A DNA stretch of 64,000 nucleotides from CAVPWP01 sp050789285 (GCF_050789285.1 NZ_JBOUVX010000003.1:558001-622000), one strand, 5' to 3'; shown: positions 8,976 through 19,180, counted from the stretch's first letter. A program made the numbers and translations. The notes: generated by a model not told the origin, from the letters alone.

Positions 8976-9691
8976 CGGATCATGTAGACCTTGCGGATCG
9001 TCTCGTGCACCGTGCAGACGCCCTTCCAGTCCTTCGGGAAAAAGGCGGCGGTGTCGGGCGTGACCTCGATCACGTCGCCACTTTCGTGGACGTAGGTGCA
9101 GCGCCCGTCGAGGAAGTGGCAGAACTCGTCGCTGGTGACGTGGCACTCCCAGACGCCGGGGGTGCAGCACCACATGCCGGTTTCGCTGCGCCGGTCGGGG
9201 CGGCGGTCAAGAAGCACGCCGTAGACCCGGCTTTCGCCCTCGATCATCGTCGGGATCACGCCCCAATCGACCGTCTCGGTGATCGACAGGGGGTCGGTCA
9301 GGACCTTCGCGGTGGCGAAGTCGTCGGCGGGTTCGGCGGCGGTGAACATGTAGGCGTTGCGCATGGTCTCGAAGACCTCGGCCGTGCCCGACCAGCCGGC
9401 CGGGAAGGCCACGCAGGTGCCGGGGCCGACCTCGATCACCGATCCGTCGTCGCCGGTATAGCGCGCGCGGCCCGAGACGAAATGACAGAACTCGTCGCCG
9501 GGGATCGACAGTGTCCAGGTTCCGGGCGTGCAGATCCAGAGCCCGGTTTCCAGCCCCTCGCCCTTGGCCAGAAGACGCCCCGACGAATGCGAGGCGCCGG
9601 CCAGCGCGTTGGGCTGCGCGCCCCAGTCGGCAAGGTCGTCGAAGGTGGCGGCGCCGTGGATATGCGGGGCCGACGCGGCAAGGTTCGTCAC
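8972..9691 (-). CDS. Tandem cupin (DUF861/EutQ-like) domain protein
   Basis: 239 aa made of two clearly homologous cupin_3 repeats (about residues 45-115 and 170-238). Matching stations in each half are TGLWICTPGTW / TGMWCCTPGVW, DEFCHF / DEFCHF and FPAGW / FPKDW followed by E-x-x/I-R. The classic three-histidine metal site of active cupins is not evident; each repeat keeps only the His of EFCHF. The start is a GTG at 9691 overlapping the glycosyltransferase stop by 4 bp (GTGA). Single-domain relatives often accompany amine and amino-acid catabolism genes, where the role is unclear. Either an enzyme with an unusual site or a small-molecule-binding protein. Confidence 0.75.
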   Translation of the reverse strand: MTNLAASAPHIHGAATFDDLADWGAQPNALAGASHSSGRLLAKGEGLETGLWICTPGTWTLSIPGDEFCHFVSGRARYTGDDGSVIEVGPGTCVAFPAGWSGTAEVFETMRNAYMFTAAEPADDFATAKVLTDPLSITETVDWGVIPTMIEGESRVYGVLLDRRPDRRSETGMWCCTPGVWECHVTSDEFCHFLDGRCTYVHESGDVIEVTPDTAAFFPKDWKGVCTVHETIRKVYMIR

Positions 9692-10974
9692 TTCGACCCC
9701 TCCGCCAGAGCGACCAGAAGGTCGGCGGCCTTCTCGGGCCCGCTTTTCGACTGCATGTGGGCCGAGATCTTCGTCAGCCGATCCTTCATCGCCGGGTCGG
9801 TCAGCATCGCGTCGATCTTCGCCAGAAGCTCGTCCTCAGTCCATTCATAGCGGTCCATGCGGAAGCCGTGGCCGGTTTCCTGAAGCCGCATCCCGTTGTC
9901 GTGGCCGTCCCAGACATAGGACATGACGATGGCGGGTTTGCCGAAATAGAGGCACTCGGTGAAGCTGTTGTTGCCGCCGTGGTGGATCACGGCGTCGACC
10001 TGCGGGATGACCGAGGGCTGGGGGAACCAGCTGGCGATCTGCACGTTGGGCGGCAGGTCATCGTAGCTGTCGATGTAGTCGCCCACGTTCACCAGCGCCC
10101 GGTAGCGGCTTTTGCTCAGCGCCGCGATGATGCGCTTGAGAAGATCGGTGTCCCCCGCCCCGAGGCTGCCGAACGACACGTAAAGAAGCGGCCCGTCATT
10201 GTTCGCGGCGAAAGTCGGCACCTCGTAGGGCGCCTCCTTGCGCACGCAGCCTTCAAGGTACTGAAAGCGCGTCGGGTCCAGCGGATGGGCCCGCGTGTAG
10301 GTCAGCGGTTCGGGGTAGAGAAGAAGGTTGAGATAGGGCGAGGCCTCGAAGAACTGGCCCAGCGGATAGGGGTCTTCTCCGCAGTCGCCAAGGAAGGCGT
10401 TGAAGTCGTCGTGGATCGGCTTGATGACCTTGTTGAAGCGGGCGCGGAAGGCCGCGTGCCCTGCGGTGTCGGCCTCGCTCATGCCCGAAAGGTGCGGCGG
10501 GATCGCCTCGTCCTCGATCTCGTTCTCCGAGCAGGAGATGACGCGCACCCAAGGCACGCCATACTGCTTGATCGCGGGGAACAGGATCACGTTGTCGACG
10601 GCGATGACATCGGGCCTGATCCGATCCAGCACGTCAGGCAGGTCCTTCTGCGCCCATTTCGCGCTGTCGACGATCGCGGTCCAGCAATCCTTCACGTAGG
10701 TGTCGATCTGGTCGATCGGCTTTTTCGCGAAGTTCGGGATGTGGCCGTTGATGAAGTTCTCCCAGAACTTGGCCATCTCCTCGGCCGGCATCGGCTCGGA
10801 CAGGGCCACTGGATGGGCCTCGAAGCCATAGCCTTCATAGACCGGGACGAACCCGGGGTCCGACAGGAACACCGCCTTGTGGCCGCGCGCGGTGACCGCC
10901 TGCGCGATTCCCACCGAGTTGAGCGCCGGGCCGAATGCGGCTTCGGGGAAGAATGCGAAGGTCTTCTGTGACAT
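9688..10974 (-). CDS. UGT-like (GT1) glycosyltransferase
   Basis: 428-aa GT-B-fold protein of the nucleotide-sugar UGT/MGT group. The N-terminal acceptor half starts FAFFPEAAFGPALNSVGIA; the C-terminal donor half carries the UGT-type block SWFPQPS...HHGGNNSFTE...G.P, ending WDGHDN where plant UGTs have D-Q/H-x-x-N. No signal peptide or membrane segment is seen. It lies between the cupin gene (4-bp overlap) and a PotABCD importer (19-bp gap). The gene at 15944 is a clear paralog (same opening, same HHGGNNSF block). Glycosylation is unexpected in a polyamine-type uptake and oxidation operon; acceptor and donor are unknown. Confidence 0.8.
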   Translation of the reverse strand: MSQKTFAFFPEAAFGPALNSVGIAQAVTARGHKAVFLSDPGFVPVYEGYGFEAHPVALSEPMPAEEMAKFWENFINGHIPNFAKKPIDQIDTYVKDCWTAIVDSAKWAQKDLPDVLDRIRPDVIAVDNVILFPAIKQYGVPWVRVISCSENEIEDEAIPPHLSGMSEADTAGHAAFRARFNKVIKPIHDDFNAFLGDCGEDPYPLGQFFEASPYLNLLLYPEPLTYTRAHPLDPTRFQYLEGCVRKEAPYEVPTFAANNDGPLLYVSFGSLGAGDTDLLKRIIAALSKSRYRALVNVGDYIDSYDDLPPNVQIASWFPQPSVIPQVDAVIHHGGNNSFTECLYFGKPAIVMSYVWDGHDNGMRLQETGHGFRMDRYEWTEDELLAKIDAMLTDPAMKDRLTKISAHMQSKSGPEKAADLLVALAEGSK

Positions 10975-10993
10975 GGGTCGGGTCCTTCTTCTG

Positions 10994-12061
10994 TCAGGCT
11001 GGAAAGAGACGGGTGTGGGCGGCGGCCCAGTGCAGGGTCACCGGATCGCCCGGCGAAAGCGGACGCTCGGCCGCGACATCGGCGGTCAGGCGCACGGTCA
11101 GGGGGGCGGGCGCGGCGGGGGTGCGCACCCGCAGTTGCAGGTCGAGGCCATGATAGGCGGTGGCCTCGACCGTGCCGGCAAGGCGGTTCGCGCCCGCGCC
11201 GGCGTCAAGCGACAGGCGTTCGGGGCGGACGGCGGCCACGACCGCGCTGCCCTCGGGCGGCAGCGGCGCGTCGGCGCCGACCGCCGTGCCGTCCGCCAGG
11301 GCGACGGCGCCGGATCGCACCGCGCCGGGCAGGAAGTTCATCACGCCGATGAAGTCGGCGGCGAAGCGGTCGGCGGGGTGTTCGTAGATCTCGCGCGGGC
11401 CGGCGCATTGCACCAGCCGCCCGTCGCGCAGGATGGCGATACGGTCCGACATGACCAGCGCCTCTTCCTGATCGTGGGTGACGACGATGAAGGTGATGCC
11501 GAAGTCGTGCTGGAGCTTCTTGAGTTCCAGCTGCATCTCGCCGCGAAGCTTCTTGTCGAGCGCGCCCAGCGGTTCGTCGAGCAGCAGAAGCCGGGGCCGC
11601 TTGGCCAGCGCACGGGCCAGCGCCACGCGCTGTTTCTGCCCGCCCGACAGCTGATCGGGCTTGCGGCGCGCCAGCGGTGCAAGCTGGATCATCTCGAGCA
11701 ACTCGTCCACCCGTGCACGGATCTGGGGGCGCGGCAGCTTCTCCATTTCGAGGCCGTAGGCGATGTTGCCCTCGACCGTCATGTGCGGGAACAGCGCATA
11801 GGACTGGAACATCAGGTTCACCGGCCGCTTCTCGGGCGGCACGCGCGAGATGTCGCGGCCCTCCAGCACGATCGTCCCGCCCGAGGGGTCCTCGAACCCG
11901 GCCAGCATCCGCAGCAGCGTCGTCTTGCCCGATCCCGACGGCCCGAGAAGCGAGAAGAACTCGTTCTCACGAATGTCGAGCGTCACGCCGTCCAGCGCCC
12001 GATGGGCCCCGAAGCACTTCGAAAGGTCGCGGATCGACAGAAGGGGGGCGGCGTCGGTCAT
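10994..12061 (-). CDS. Spermidine/putrescine-type ABC transporter ATPase (PotA-like)
   Basis: 355-aa ATPase energising import through the two permeases that follow upstream. Walker A GPSGSGKTT, Q-loop FQSYALFPHM, signature LSGGQKQR, Walker B LLLLDEP and the H-loop THDQEEAL are intact; a TOBE/OB regulatory domain occupies about residues 245-355. The ATG at 12061 overlaps the adjacent permease stop by 4 bp and begins just before the nucleotide-binding domain; the longer open frame to 12916 is only a shadow of the permease. Last of the four transporter genes of this operon (order SBP, permease, permease, ATPase). Confidence 0.92.
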   Translation of the reverse strand: MTDAAPLLSIRDLSKCFGAHRALDGVTLDIRENEFFSLLGPSGSGKTTLLRMLAGFEDPSGGTIVLEGRDISRVPPEKRPVNLMFQSYALFPHMTVEGNIAYGLEMEKLPRPQIRARVDELLEMIQLAPLARRKPDQLSGGQKQRVALARALAKRPRLLLLDEPLGALDKKLRGEMQLELKKLQHDFGITFIVVTHDQEEALVMSDRIAILRDGRLVQCAGPREIYEHPADRFAADFIGVMNFLPGAVRSGAVALADGTAVGADAPLPPEGSAVVAAVRPERLSLDAGAGANRLAGTVEATAYHGLDLQLRVRTPAAPAPLTVRLTADVAAERPLSPGDPVTLHWAAAHTRLFPA

Positions 12062-12852
12062 TGTCCGGGCAGGCTTCCACGGTTGAGGCGCTGCGAGATC
12101 GCCAGCATCACCAGGCTGAGTGTCATCACGATGGTCGCCAGGGCGTTGATCTCGGGCGTCACCCCGAAGCGGATCATCGCGAAGATCTGCATCGGCAACG
12201 TGATCGAGCTGCGCCCCGCCCCGGCGGTGAAGAAGGCGATGATGAATTCGTCGATCGACAGCGTGAAGGCCAGAAGGGCCCCCGCGATCACCGCCGGCAG
12301 AAGCGACGGCAGGATCACCCGGCGCAGCGTCACCGTCGCCGGCGCGCCAAGATCGGTCGAGGCCTCGACGATCGACCAGTCGAAACTGCGCAGCCGCGCC
12401 CGCACCACCGCGCAGACGAAGGCAAGGTTGAAGACGACATGGCTGACGATGATCGTGTGCAGGCCCATGCGCACGCCGGCCAGCGAGAACATGCTGAGCA
12501 GCGCGATCGCCAGCACGATGTCGGGAATGATCATCGGCGCGAAGACCAGCGTCTCGACAAGCCGGCCCTTGCGGCGCCGCATCTCGATCCCGATGGCCAG
12601 AAGCGTGCCAAGCACCGTCGCAATCACGGTCGAGGCGACGGCGACGATCAGCGAATTCCACGCCGCCCCCATGATGTCGGCATTGCGCAGAAGCTCGCCA
12701 TACCACTTCGTCGAAAAGCCGGTCCAGGCCGTGGGCAGTCCGCCCTCGTTGAACGACAGCGCGAAAAGGACCGAGATCGGCACATAGAGGAAGGCGAAGA
12801 CCGCCCCAAGGATGGCCAGCATCAGACGGGTCTGGGCGCGCGAGCGGGTCAT
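12058..12852 (-). CDS. Spermidine/putrescine-type ABC transporter permease (PotC-like)
   Basis: 264-aa inner-membrane permease with about six hydrophobic segments. The EAA loop that contacts the ATPase is visible as EASTDLGAPATVTLRRVILP, the form normal for PotC/PotI subunits. The C-terminal region IDEFIIAFFTAG...TLPMQIFAMIR is characteristic of the same family. It overlaps the second permease upstream and the ATPase downstream by 4 bp each, so the components are translationally coupled. Confidence 0.9.
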   Translation of the reverse strand: MTRSRAQTRLMLAILGAVFAFLYVPISVLFALSFNEGGLPTAWTGFSTKWYGELLRNADIMGAAWNSLIVAVASTVIATVLGTLLAIGIEMRRRKGRLVETLVFAPMIIPDIVLAIALLSMFSLAGVRMGLHTIIVSHVVFNLAFVCAVVRARLRSFDWSIVEASTDLGAPATVTLRRVILPSLLPAVIAGALLAFTLSIDEFIIAFFTAGAGRSSITLPMQIFAMIRFGVTPEINALATIVMTLSLVMLAISQRLNRGSLPGQ

Positions 12853-13715
12853 GACGCGGCCGCCCCCCGGCCGTCCCGATGGCCCGAGGCCCGTTCGGTC
12901 GCGTAGGTCTGGGCAAAGAGAAGCGCCATCATGATCGCGATCAGCACCATCGCGATCGCGGCCCCGAAGGGCCAGTCGTTCGCGGTCAGGAACTGGGCGT
13001 AGATCAGGTTGCCGATCATCTGGAACTGCCCGCCGCCCAGAAGCGCGGGCGTCACGAAGTTGCCGATCGACAGGACGAAGACGAAGACGGCGCCAGCGGC
13101 GATGCCCGGCACGCTTTGCGGCAGCACGACCCGGCGAAAGGTCGTGAAGGCCGAGGCGCCAAGATCGCGCGAGGCCTCGGTCAGTTCGGGGTTCATGCGC
13201 GCCAGCGGCGCATAACAGGCGAGGATCACGAAGGGCAGGTAGTTGTAGACAAGCCCCACTACCACCGCGCTTTCGGTGTACAGAAGGCGCGGCATCTCGC
13301 CCTCATAGCCGAACGAGCGCGCCAGCATCGTGATCAGCCCCTCGCGGTTCAGAAGCACGATCCAGGCGTAGGTCCGCACAAGGTAGTTCGACCAGAACGG
13401 CAGCACCGCCAGGAACAGAAGCACCGGCTGTCGGTGCCGTGGCATCGAGGCGATGGCGTAGGCTGCGGCATAGCCGATCACCACCGCAATCACCGTGGCC
13501 AGCCCGGCGATCCACGCGGATTTCAGGAAGATGCCCGCATAGAGCGGGTCGAAGACCAGCGCGAGGTTTTCCAGCGTGAAGGTGTATTCGATGCCGCCGT
13601 AGATCCCCCGCCGGAAGAAGGCGAGCGCCAGCAGAAGCGCGCAGGGGATGACCATCAGCGCGGTCAGCCAGCCCAGCGCGGGTGCCATCAGAAGCGTGGA
13701 CTTTCGGTGGATCAT
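12849..13715 (-). CDS. Spermidine/putrescine-type ABC transporter permease (PotB-like)
   Basis: 288-aa inner-membrane permease, PotB/PotH type, about six transmembrane segments. Typical stretches are LPFWSNYLVRTYAW, the EAA loop EASRDLGASAFTTFRRVVLP, and the C-terminal LTANDWPFGAAIAM. It follows the substrate-binding protein gene after a 63-bp gap that holds a perfect hairpin (13731-13757), an arrangement often used to make more binding protein than permease. Confidence 0.9.
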   Translation of the reverse strand: MIHRKSTLLMAPALGWLTALMVIPCALLLALAFFRRGIYGGIEYTFTLENLALVFDPLYAGIFLKSAWIAGLATVIAVVIGYAAAYAIASMPRHRQPVLLFLAVLPFWSNYLVRTYAWIVLLNREGLITMLARSFGYEGEMPRLLYTESAVVVGLVYNYLPFVILACYAPLARMNPELTEASRDLGASAFTTFRRVVLPQSVPGIAAGAVFVFVLSIGNFVTPALLGGGQFQMIGNLIYAQFLTANDWPFGAAIAMVLIAIMMALLFAQTYATERASGHRDGRGAAAS

Positions 13716-13730
13716 GCGCCTGTCCGGATC

Positions 13731-13757
13731 GCGGCCGGCCGATGGACGGCCGGCCGC
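13731..13757. repeat. Perfect GGCCGGCC-core hairpin between binding-protein and permease genes
   Basis: Inverted repeat with 10-bp perfect GC arms (GCGGCCGGCC / GGCCGGCCGC) and a 7-nt loop in the 63-bp gap between the substrate-binding protein and the first permease. No U-tract follows, so it is more likely an mRNA 3'-end stabiliser or partial terminator that raises binding-protein expression. A closely similar hairpin sits at the equivalent place in the second importer operon (20108-20133). Confidence 0.7.
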
Positions 13758-13778
13758 GCGCCTGTAGTTCGTCGGGCC

Positions 13779-14822
13779 TCAGTTGGCCGCGCGGATTTCG
13801 TTCACGGTGCGGGCATAGTCGCGCTGCGCCTCGCCCACGTCGCGCAGTTGCTCGAACTGGGCAAGGTCGGCGGGACTGTCGCCCATGTTGGGGAAGGTCT
13901 CGATCAGCGACGGATCAAGTCCGTCCATCGCGGCCTTGTTCGGCACCTTGTAAAGGATGTTCTCGGCCGCCCAGCGGTGGTTGCCTGCGTCGAGGATGAA
14001 GTTGACGAAGGCGTAGGCGGCGTCCTTGTTCTCGGAGTTCTTCAGGATCACCATGGTGTCGACCCAGAGATCGCTGCCTTCGGCGGGGATCACGTACTTG
14101 ATGTCGGCGTTCTCGGCGATGCCGTAGTTGCACCAGCCGTCCCAGGCCTGGACCATCACCGCCTCACCCGAGACCAGCTTGGCGTAGAAGGTGGTGTCGT
14201 CGTAGGCGAGAAGCGTCTTCTTCGCCGCGATCAGGTCGTCGCGCACCTTGGCCAGCTTGTCGGGGTCGGTCTCGTTCACCGAAAACCCGTTGGCGAGCAT
14301 GCCCGCGCCCAGAAGCCAGCGGTCGGTGGCCAGCATCGTCGTCTTGCCGGCGACGTCCTCGGACGGCGACAGCAGGTCGGCCCAGGAATCGGGGGCCTCG
14401 GCCATCAGGTCGGACCGATAGCACAGCCCAGTGGTGCCCCAGGCGTAGGGCAACGAGAAGGTGTTGCCGGGATCGTGCTCCAGCGCCTGCGCCTCGGGGT
14501 AGAGATTGGCGAGGTTTGGGATCTTCGCGTGGTCGAGCGTTTCGGCCAGACCGAGGTTGTGCAGCACCTCGGCGAAGGGCGACGAGACGAAGACCACGTC
14601 GTAGCCCGCGCCATTCGAGGCGATGAGCTTGCCCATGATCTCTTCGTTGGTGGCGTGCAGCACCAGTTCGGCGGCGTTTCCGGTCGCGGCCGTGTAGGCG
14701 TCGATCGCGTCGGGCGCCATGTAGCCGTCCCAGTTCGAGACGACCAGGGACTGTGCAAGGACGGGGGTGGTCAGAAGGGCGAGCACGGCTGTGGCCGCGC
14801 CTCGGGTCAGGATGCGTTTCAT
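13779..14822 (-). CDS. Periplasmic polyamine-type ABC substrate-binding protein (PotD-like)
   Basis: 347-aa extracellular solute-binding protein family 1. A Sec signal peptide of about 23 residues (KR, hydrophobic core, cleavage after VLAQ) precedes the mature opening SLVVSNWDGYMAPD, the characteristic start of PotD/PotF folds (NW-x-x-Y). The ATG at 14822 is chosen for its GGAGG ribosome site and the signal peptide; the frame is open 24 codons further. First gene of the minus-strand transporter operon, divergent from the GntR regulator at 15003. The ligand is inferred to be a polyamine or other cationic amine from family membership only. Confidence 0.9.
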   Translation of the reverse strand: MKRILTRGAATAVLALLTTPVLAQSLVVSNWDGYMAPDAIDAYTAATGNAAELVLHATNEEIMGKLIASNGAGYDVVFVSSPFAEVLHNLGLAETLDHAKIPNLANLYPEAQALEHDPGNTFSLPYAWGTTGLCYRSDLMAEAPDSWADLLSPSEDVAGKTTMLATDRWLLGAGMLANGFSVNETDPDKLAKVRDDLIAAKKTLLAYDDTTFYAKLVSGEAVMVQAWDGWCNYGIAENADIKYVIPAEGSDLWVDTMVILKNSENKDAAYAFVNFILDAGNHRWAAENILYKVPNKAAMDGLDPSLIETFPNMGDSPADLAQFEQLRDVGEAQRDYARTVNEIRAAN

Positions 14823-14896
14823 ATCGAACCTCCATGCTGTCGGCGGGGCAGCCAGACTGCCCTCGGCTTTTTTCGGCAGCGTTTCCCCTGCCACTT

Positions 14897-14924
14897 TTGA
14901 CAGTTTGATTTATCAAAATAATGC
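14897..14924 (+). promoter_or_regulatory. Candidate promoter for the GntR gene, with operator in its spacer
   Basis: TTGACA (14897-14902), a 16-bp spacer and TAATGC (14919-14924) form a plausible sigma-70 promoter reading towards the GntR gene at 15003. The spacer holds the palindrome TTTGAT-TT-ATCAAA (14904-14917), the right position for repression. Judged by eye only. Confidence 0.35.
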
Positions 14925-14941
14925 GTCAATCTGTTTTGACG
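14904..14941. promoter_or_regulatory. Paired inverted repeats in the divergent importer/GntR intergenic region
   Basis: Two palindromes lie side by side in an A/T-rich patch that contrasts with the surrounding GC-rich DNA: TTTGAT-TT-ATCAAA (14904-14917) and CGTCAA-N6-TTGACG (14924-14941). They sit midway between the divergent substrate-binding protein gene (start 14822) and GntR gene (start 15003), where a shared operator is expected. Inferred to be binding sites of the GntR protein at 15003. Confidence 0.5.
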
Positions 14942-15002
14942 GTCCTGTTTGCCCGACCCCAGGGAAACAGGGGCAAACCGCCCGAAATGAAGGACTCCGC
15001 CC

Positions 15003-15944
15003 ATGCCCCGGTCACGGCGCAACGCCCGGCAGAACCACCTCGAGCTTGCCCGCGCGGTGGTGCGGCATGTGCAGGGACATGGGCTGAAACGCGGCGACCA
15101 CCTGCCCGAGCAGCGCTTCGCCGAACTGTGCGGGGTCTCGCGCACCCCGATCCGGGCCACGTTCGAGATGTTGTTATTGCAGGGTTTTCTGACGAAGAGG
15201 CCGGAAGAGGGATACTTCCTTGCCGTCGATCCGGTCGAAGCGGACGCCGAAACCGTGCAGCGGCTCGAGCAGGCCGAAGACACGCTTGCCACCCGCATCC
15301 TGCGCGACCGCGCGGCCCGGCGCCTGGGCGAGGTGCAGACGGTCCGCGCGCTGGCCGAGCGATATGATGCGTCGCGCGCAGCAGTATTAAATGCGCTAAA
15401 AATACTGACACGTGACGGGGTCGTTTCGCAGCAGCCGGGGCAATCCTGGGTGTTCCAGCCGATTCTCGATTCGCCCCGCGCGGTCGACGACAGCCTGAGC
15501 TTCCGGATGATCCTTGAACCGCAGGCGATCCTGACGCCGGGCTTCGCGCTGGATCCCACCCAGGCCGGGACGATGCGCCAGACGCTGCAACGCCACCTCG
15601 ACCAAAGTGACGTGCGCACCACCCAAGGCGGGTTTCTGCGGCTGGATACGGACTTTCACGGGCTGATCGCGCGCGCTTCGGGCAACCGGTTCCTGCGGGT
15701 CACGCTTCTGGCCCACCACCGGCTGCGGCGGAGCACGCAGAAGACCACGGCGATCCCGGAATTCCGGATGCGGCAGGCCATCGCCGAACATATCGACATC
15801 CTTGACGCGCTGATGCGCGGCGACCTCGAACTGGGCGCGGACCTTATGGTGGTTCATCTGCGGCGCTCGCAGAAGACGCGGCCCGACGCGGCGAACCGGG
15901 GCATTCCGCCGCTCACGCTTGCCATGGCGCGGGGCGAGGTCTGA
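15003..15944 (+). CDS. GntR-family regulator with apparent duplicated DNA-binding domain
   Basis: 313-aa regulator. Residues about 14-65 look like a GntR winged helix (LPEQRFAELCGVSRTPIRATFEMLLLQGFL). A second helix-turn-helix-like stretch follows at about 98-150 (RALAERYDASRAAVLNALKILTRDGVV), then a C-terminal ligand-binding domain of FCD type with scattered acidic/His residues. Most FCD regulators have one winged helix and about 220-250 residues; the extra length matches the extra domain. Divergent from the PotABCD operon and overlapping the downstream glycosyltransferase start by 1 bp, it probably controls both. The ligand is unknown. Confidence 0.8.
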   Translation: MPRSRRNARQNHLELARAVVRHVQGHGLKRGDHLPEQRFAELCGVSRTPIRATFEMLLLQGFLTKRPEEGYFLAVDPVEADAETVQRLEQAEDTLATRILRDRAARRLGEVQTVRALAERYDASRAAVLNALKILTRDGVVSQQPGQSWVFQPILDSPRAVDDSLSFRMILEPQAILTPGFALDPTQAGTMRQTLQRHLDQSDVRTTQGGFLRLDTDFHGLIARASGNRFLRVTLLAHHRLRRSTQKTTAIPEFRMRQAIAEHIDILDALMRGDLELGADLMVVHLRRSQKTRPDAANRGIPPLTLAMARGEV

Positions 15945-17252
15945 TGCGCCGGCCGGTCATCGCCTTCTTCCCCGAGGCAAGCTTCGGCGCGGCGCTGAAC
16001 TGCGTGGGCATCGCGCAGGAGCTTGAACGCCTCGGCGCCGAACCGGTCTTTCTGTGCCACCCGGGCTTCGGCGGCGTCTTCGCCGACTACGGGTTCAAGG
16101 AATACCGCCTGTCGGGCGACGCACGCCCGGCGGACGCGTCGGCCGCCGAGACCTGGCAGACCTTCATCCGGGTGCACCTGCCGCATTTCGACTTGTCGCC
16201 CGCCGACCAGCTGGAGGCCTACGTGGCGCCGACCTGGGATGCGATCGTCGACTCCGCCATCGCGGTCGAGGCCGAATTGCAGGACGTGCTGGCCCGCATC
16301 CGGCCCGATGCGGTGGTCCTTGACAACGTGATCCTGTTCCCGGCGATCGCGCGGGCCGGCTGTCCCTGGGTGCGCGTCATCTCCTGCGCCGAGACCGAGC
16401 TGCCCGACCCGCTTGTGCCGCCGTATCTTTCGGGTTTGCCACCCGAGGATCGGGACGGGATCGCCGCCTTCCGGCGCGCCTATGCGCGCGCCACCGACCC
16501 GGCGCACCGGCGCTACAACCGCTTCCGCAGGGCGGCGGGACTGCCCCCCCTGCCCCGCGGCGAATTCCTTGAGCCCTCGCCCGTGCTGAACCTGCTTCTT
16601 GCGCCCTCGGCGGTGCGCTATCCCCGCGCGGTCCCGCTGCCCGAGGACCGCTTCGTCTTCCTGGAAGGCTGCGTGCGGCGCGAGGTGGCGATGGATATTC
16701 CCACGCTTCCGATGAACCGGGGGCCACTGGTCTATCTCAGCTTCGGCAGCCTTGGCGCCATCGACACCGGGCTGATCGGGCGCATGATCGACACCTTCGC
16801 CGGGATCGAGGCGCGCTTCGTCGTCAACGTGGGCGCCTTCGGCGAGCACTACGACCGCGTGCCCGACAACGTCTATCTGGGCGACTGGTTCCCGCAGCCC
16901 TCGGTCGTGGCGCAATCGGCGCTCTTCATCCACCACGGCGGCAACAACAGTTTCTGCGAGGCGCTGTATCACGGGGTGCCGTCGCTGATCATGCCCTATT
17001 GCTGGGACGGGCACGACAACGCGCAGCGGGCGGTGGCAACCGGAACCGGGCGGCACATGCACCGGTCCGACTGGCGGCCCGACGCGCTTTCCGCGGCGAT
17101 CGCCGACCTTCTGGGGGACACGTCGCTCAGATCGCGGCTGGCCGCGGCCTCGGCGCGGATGAAGGCCGACCCCGGCCCCACCCGCGCGGCGAAGGCCATC
17201 CTTGCAGCGGCCGGGCTGGGTGTAACGGCAGGACTGGAGGCGGACGCCGAGG

Positions 17253-17263
<11 letters not shown>
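15944..17263 (+). CDS. UGT-like (GT1) glycosyltransferase, paralog of the gene at 9688
   Basis: 439-aa GT-B-fold glycosyltransferase. It shares with the 9688-10974 product the opening FFPEA-FG-ALN-VGIAQ, the central DNVILFPAI...CPWVRVISC block, YVSFGSLGA/YLSFGSLGA and the donor-site HHGGNNSF...YCWDGHDN. The two are clearly paralogs. It is co-transcribed with the two-winged-helix GntR regulator (TGATG overlap) and ends 11 bp inside the convergent ATPase gene of the second importer. No signal peptide or membrane anchor is seen. Substrate unknown. Confidence 0.8.
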
Positions 17264-18331
<1,068 letters not shown>

Positions 18332-18335
<4 letters not shown>

Positions 18336-19180
18336 CGTCTTTCGTCTCCGAAGCTCTGGAAGCGCATGGCGATGGCGGTCAGCACCAGCGTGATGAGGAT
18401 GAGGACCGTCGACGCCGCGTTGATCTCGGGCGTCACCGAGAAACGGACCATCGAATAGACCTTGACCGGGAAGGTCACGGTGTCGGGACCCGAGGTGAAG
18501 AAGGTGATCACGAAGTCGTCCAGCGACAGCGTGAAGGCCAGAAGGCCGCCCGCGATGAGGCCGGGCTTCATATGTGGCAGCAGGATATCGCGGAAGACCT
18601 GGAATTCGGTCGCGCCCAGATCCTTCGCGGCTTCCTCCATCTCGCGGTTGAAGCTCGTCAGCCGCGTGCGGATCACCATCGCCGCGAAGGGGAACGAGAA
18701 GGTGATGTGCGCGATGATGATGTTCGTCAGGTTGAACGGCCAGGGCGTGCCCGGCGGCACGTAGAGGTTGAAGTAGGAATAGAAGACCGCGATCGCCACG
18801 CCAAGGCAGATCTCGGGAACGACGATCGGCAAGGCCACCAGACCCTCGTAGCCCGGTTTGGCCGGGAAGCGGAACCGCCACAGGACCACCGCCGTGATCG
18901 CGCCGAGGATCACCGAGAAGATGGTGGACACCACCGCGATCATCAGCGAGTTGCCGAAGGCCTCCATCAGCGAGGCATTGTTGGCCGCCTTCACGTAGTA
19001 ATCGAAGGTGAACCCGCGCCAGACGACGTTGCCGCCGCGCCGCGAGTCGTTGAACGAAAAGATGATCAGGACGATGATCGGCGCGTAAAGAAAGATCGTC
19101 GACAGGAGGAAGACGATCTGCAACCAGCGTTTGCGCGCATAGTCGAAGGGTCCCGGACGCTCGGCTCGTGCCTTAGCCAC
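18332..19180 (-). CDS. Spermidine/putrescine-type ABC transporter permease (PotC-like), second system
   Basis: 282-aa six-segment permease with EAA loop EEAAKDLGATEFQVFRDILLP and C-terminal LDDFVITFFTSGP typical of PotC/PotI. I place the start at the GTG at 19180: it has a GGGAGGA ribosome site 8 bp upstream and overlaps the preceding permease stop by 8 bp. An ATG at 19228 would add 16 residues that only read the upstream gene out of frame. Coupled by 4 bp to the ATPase gene. Confidence 0.85.

Noticed and set aside
10994..12916. Single 640-aa ATPase fusion
   Set aside because: The first half is an out-of-frame reading of the permease at 12058; the ATPase starts at 12061 with a 4-bp overlap.
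14904..14917. FNR box (TTGAT...ATCAA)
   Set aside because: The spacer is 2 bp instead of the 4 bp needed, so it does not fit the FNR geometry.
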